From the NCBI RefSeq assembly GCF_001729785.1, contig NZ_CP017183.1, positions 3,596,001 through 3,660,000 on the forward strand: a DNA stretch of 64,000 nt, read 5' to 3'. Shown piece by piece: positions 59,699-64,000 of the stretch. The stretch's first letter is position 1; each line of letters starts with the position of its first letter. This DNA is from Enterobacter hormaechei subsp. xiangfangensis (GTDB taxonomy: Bacteria; Pseudomonadota; Gammaproteobacteria; Enterobacterales; Enterobacteriaceae). A program made the position numbers and the translations under genes. Below the pieces are notes generated by a model, which saw only the letters and a program-made list of their open reading frames with translations, had not been told where the DNA came from and did not search any database.

Positions 59699-59713
59699 CT
59701 GACGAATGGTTGC

Positions 59714-60706
59714 TTACTCGCGGAACAGCGCTTCGATATTCAGACCTTGCCCTTGCAGGATTTCACGCAGGCGGCGTAGGCCTTCAACCTGAATCTGACG
59801 AACACGTTCACGGGTCAGGCCAATCTCACGGCCGACATCTTCCAGTGTCGCAGCTTCATACCCCAGTAAACCGAAACGACGTGCCAGCACCTCACGCTGT
59901 TTGGCGTTCAGTTCGAACAGCCATTTGACGATGCTCTGTTTCATGTCATCGTCCTGCGTGGTGTCTTCCGGGCCGTTGTCTTTTTCATCGGCCAGGATGT
60001 CCAGCAGCGCTTTTTCGGAGTCGCCACCCAGCGGGGTGTCAACCGAGGTAATGCGCTCGTTGAGACGCAGCATACGGCTTACGTCATCAACCGGTTTGTC
60101 GAGTTGCTCTGCGATCTCTTCCGCACTTGGCTCGTGGTCCAGTTTATGGGACAACTCGCGCGCGGTACGCAGATAAACATTCAACTCTTTGACGATGTGG
60201 ATCGGCAGTCGAATCGTACGGGTCTGGTTCATAATAGCCCGTTCGATGGTCTGACGAATCCACCAGGTCGCGTAGGTTGAGAAACGGAACCCGCGTTCCG
60301 GGTCAAACTTCTCAACTGCGCGGATGAGACCTAAGTTGCCCTCTTCAATCAGATCCAGCAGAGCCAGACCACGATTGCCGTAACGGCGGGCAATTTTCAC
60401 GACCAGTCGCAGGTTACTTTCGATCATGCGACGACGCGAGGCAACATCACCACGCAAAGCACGACGTGCGAAATAGACTTCTTCTTCGGCCGTTAGCAGT
60501 GGGGAGTAACCAATCTCCCCAAGGTAAAGCTGAGTCGCGTCCAGCACACGCTGTGTGGCACCCTGCGATAACAGCTCTTCTTCAGCCAAATCGTTATCAC
60601 TGGGTTCCTCTTCTACTAAGGCTTTTTCGTCAAAAGCCTCTGCTCCGTTCTCATCAAATTCCGCGTCTTCATTTAAATCATGAACTTTCAGCGTATTCTG
60701 ACTCAT
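59714..60706 (-). CDS. rpoS: RNA polymerase sigma factor RpoS (sigma-38)
   Basis: The 330-residue protein matches E. coli RpoS in length. Region 2 is [20 protein letters not shown]...[16 protein letters not shown] and region 4.2 is [20 protein letters not shown]. It directs the general stress and stationary-phase response. No frameshift or stop is seen, so the gene appears intact. The start at 60706 ([20 protein letters not shown]) has the ribosome binding site AGGAGCC; a 16-residue extension lies upstream. It marks the right border of the mutS-rpoS variable region. Confidence 0.98.
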   Translation of the reverse strand: MSQNTLKVHDLNEDAEFDENGAEAFDEKALVEEEPSDNDLAEEELLSQGATQRVLDATQLYLGEIGYSPLLTAEEEVYFARRALRGDVASRRRMIESNLRLVVKIARRYGNRGLALLDLIEEGNLGLIRAVEKFDPERGFRFSTYATWWIRQTIERAIMNQTRTIRLPIHIVKELNVYLRTARELSHKLDHEPSAEEIAEQLDKPVDDVSRMLRLNERITSVDTPLGGDSEKALLDILADEKDNGPEDTTQDDDMKQSIVKWLFELNAKQREVLARRFGLLGYEAATLEDVGREIGLTRERVRQIQVEGLRRLREILQGQGLNIEALFRE

Positions 60707-60765
60707 AAGGTGGCTCCTACCCGTGATCCCTGGACGAGACACCCTGGCTGGCATGCCCCGTCAAT

Positions 60766-61890
60766 TTATCGCTGCGGTAAATATTGCAGCGGGTTTACGG
60801 ATTTCCCCTTGTAACGAATTTCAAAATGCAAGCGTGTAGAACTGGTTCCGGTGCTACCCATGGTAGCGATTTTTTGCCCCGCCTTAACTTCTTGTTGTTC
60901 CCGGACCAGCATTGTGTCGTTATGGGCGTAGGCACTCAGGTAATCATCATTATGTTTGATGATAATAAGATTACCGTAACCGCGCAGTGCGTTACCGGCA
61001 TAGACAACGCGTCCGTCTGCGGTCGCGATGATTGCCTGTCCTTTACTGCCTGCGATATCGATCCCTTTGTTGCCCCCCTCAGAGGTAGCGAAGTTCTCGA
61101 TGATCTTGCCGTCAGTTGGCCAACGCCAGGTGGTAATTGACGAGCTGGCATTCTGACTGCTTGCAGTCGGTACAGTAGAGCTAACCACAGGTGCCGTAGT
61201 CGGTGCTGTGACAACAGTCGCAGTACCTTTATTATTCGGCAACATTTTGTTAGCACTCTGATCACCTGAATCCTCAGAATACGTAATTACAGGTTGTGAA
61301 GCAACCACCGTGGTGGTTTTTTGTGCAGGGGTGACGCTGTTATTTTGCGCAGTTATGTCGGCTGCTGAAACGGTGTTGCCTGGCGTAAGCGGTGTCCCCG
61401 TCGCGTTGCCAACCTGAAGCGTTTGCCCGACTTCCAGAGCATACGGGGCCTGGACGTTGTTTCGCTGTGCCAGATCGCGGAAATCGTTCCCGGTGATCCA
61501 GGCAATATAGAACAGCGTATCGCCGCGCTTCACGGTATAGGTGCTGCCGCCGGTATAGCTACCTTTCGGAATGTTCCCATACTTACGGTTATACACTATG
61601 CGGCCATTTTCAGTCTGAACAGGCTGTTCCACTGGCTGTATCTGCGTAGGCTGCGTAACTGGACGCTGAACCGGCTGGATCTGCGGCGTTTGCTGCGCCG
61701 TTGAGGTGCCCATTTTAGGCGGAGGGGTGATCAACATTCCGCTGGACGTGTTACCCGAGCCGCTGGTTCCATTAACGGAACTGACGGGCGCAGGCGCGTT
61801 ATTTGAACTTGTACAGCCTGCCAGCCACAGCGAAACCAGTGATAATGCCGCAACACGGCTGATGGTGAATTTTGGGCTTCCCGCGCTCAT
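60766..61890 (-). CDS. nlpD: Amidase activator lipoprotein NlpD
   Basis: The 374-residue lipoprotein (379 in E. coli) has lipobox LAGC with Cys26, a long Gln/Thr/Pro-rich linker, a LysM domain ([20 protein letters not shown] near residue 115) and a C-terminal LytM domain (near 250-370) without a complete zinc site. It activates the amidase AmiC during cell division from the periplasm. The main rpoS promoter of E. coli lies within nlpD; I could not place it here. Confidence 0.96.
   Translation of the reverse strand: MSAGSPKFTISRVAALSLVSLWLAGCTSSNNAPAPVSSVNGTSGSGNTSSGMLITPPPKMGTSTAQQTPQIQPVQRPVTQPTQIQPVEQPVQTENGRIVYNRKYGNIPKGSYTGGSTYTVKRGDTLFYIAWITGNDFRDLAQRNNVQAPYALEVGQTLQVGNATGTPLTPGNTVSAADITAQNNSVTPAQKTTTVVASQPVITYSEDSGDQSANKMLPNNKGTATVVTAPTTAPVVSSTVPTASSQNASSSITTWRWPTDGKIIENFATSEGGNKGIDIAGSKGQAIIATADGRVVYAGNALRGYGNLIIIKHNDDYLSAYAHNDTMLVREQQEVKAGQKIATMGSTGTSSTRLHFEIRYKGKSVNPLQYLPQR
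60791..60822 (-). promoter_or_regulatory. rpoS mRNA leader element inside the end of nlpD
   Basis: On the reverse strand this reads GAAATTCGTTACAAGGGGAA then ATCCGTAAACCC, which I recognise as the E. coli rpoS leader segment that folds back on the ribosome binding site and pairs with DsrA, RprA and ArcZ. Conservation suggests the same sRNA control. It overlaps the nlpD codons for RYKGKSVNP. Confidence 0.65.
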
Positions 61891-62006
61891 TTATCCCCCA
61901 GGAATGTGTTAACTACCAGTGACTTAAAAATAACCGTGATGGCACGAACCTATCGCGCCCCACCATACGCTGAATTTGCCTTAATAACCCTGGAAAAATC
62001 CGAGTC

Positions 62007-63368
<1,362 letters not shown>

Positions 63369-63388
<20 letters not shown>

Positions 63389-64000
63389 AATCACCCGACG
63401 TGTTGATAAGTTCCCTGACAACACTGGTGGCAAAGCTACCTGCCGGCAGCCAGAAGCGTAACTCGACGGTTACGTCATCCCACCAGTTCCAGCTCAGCTG
63501 TTGCGGGTAGAGGAGCATCGCACGGCGCGCCGCCTCGACCTTTTCCCGCACCAGCAACGATTGTAATTCTGGCGCATCCGCCACCGCTGACTGCTCAGCG
63601 GCCAGCGCCTCGCCCTGGGTTCCCCAGTCGCCTGAACCCGGCAAGGCGGCGGTAATCATCAGCGTTTTAGCGTCCACGCGCGACTGGACATCGGCCATCT
63701 CATCGGCCGTTGCCACAAACCAGCTTCCGCGTCCCGCTAATTGTAGCGCATCGCCGACAACAACTTGATTCGCGTCCGGTTTTTTCAGCCGTTCGCTCAC
63801 AATCTGATTAAACAACGCACTGCGGGCCGCCGACAACCAAAAACTGCGTTTATTACGATCGCGCACCGGTGCACCGCTTTGCGCCCAGCGCAGCGCACCC
63901 AGCAGGTTGCTGCCACCAATGCCAAAGCGCTGTGCGCCGAAATAGTTTGGCACGCCGCGTTCGTTAATGGCCTTCAGGCGTTTTTCAACGTCTTCGCGTT
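63369..64000 (-). CDS. truD: tRNA pseudouridine(13) synthase TruD, C-terminal part
   Basis: The reverse frame is open to the window edge and encodes [20 protein letters not shown] at its start, then [18 protein letters not shown], a TruD motif. The frame ends [12 protein letters not shown] at 63369. TruD makes pseudouridine 13 in tRNA-Glu. About 209 C-terminal codons are visible; the catalytic N-terminal part lies beyond 64000. Overlap with surE is conserved. Confidence 0.95.

Overview
The window reads as a chromosomal segment of an Enterobacteriaceae bacterium close to Enterobacter, Lelliottia or Leclercia. Proteins such as CsrA, RecA, RpoS, MutS and HycE are near-identical in length and motifs to the Escherichia coli proteins as I remember them. 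Gene order also follows the E. coli luxS-to-truD stretch, but with insertions E. coli K-12 lacks. I made no database comparison, so the genus is an inference.

Left end (1-9500): luxS (partial), the sRNA gene micA on the opposite strand, gshA, yqaA-yqaB, a serV-argVYZQ type tRNA cluster, csrA, alaS, recX, recA with its SOS box, and pncC. A three-gene zinc-type ABC importer with a Zur-like operator and a probable 33-residue leader membrane protein is inserted between pncC and mltB (9596-12172).

Sugar and NO block (12303-22950): mltB, the sorbitol operon srlA-srlE-srlB-srlD-gutM-srlR-gutQ, then norR divergent from norVW with three NorR half-palindrome sites and a sigma-54 type promoter.

Formate hydrogenlyase block (22969-44843): a NiCoT nickel permease joined to hypF, hydN, the ascG/ascFB beta-glucoside locus, hycI-H-G-F-E-D-C-B-A, hypABCDE and fhlA. 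Nickel import, metal-centre assembly, hydrogenase-3 subunits, the maturation protease and the formate-responsive activator are thus all in one place, with sigma-54 promoters on both sides of the hyc-hyp intergenic region.

Accessory block between fhlA and mutS (44844-51608): a ferric-siderophore type ABC importer with an MFS transporter, ygbA, a SymE-like gene under a perfect LexA half-site pair, and a membrane-anchored winged-helix regulator overlapping a FidL-like partner (a ToxR/ToxS or VtrA/VtrC style pair). This is the least explained part of the window.

Right end (51609-64000): mutS, then the variable mutS-rpoS region, here holding the hydroxyarylic acid decarboxylase genes ecdB-C-D with a divergent MarR regulator and a LysR regulator divergent from an MFS pump plus DUF4440 protein. 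It ends with rpoS, nlpD, pcm, surE and truD (partial). No CRISPR array, rRNA, insertion sequence or prophage was seen.
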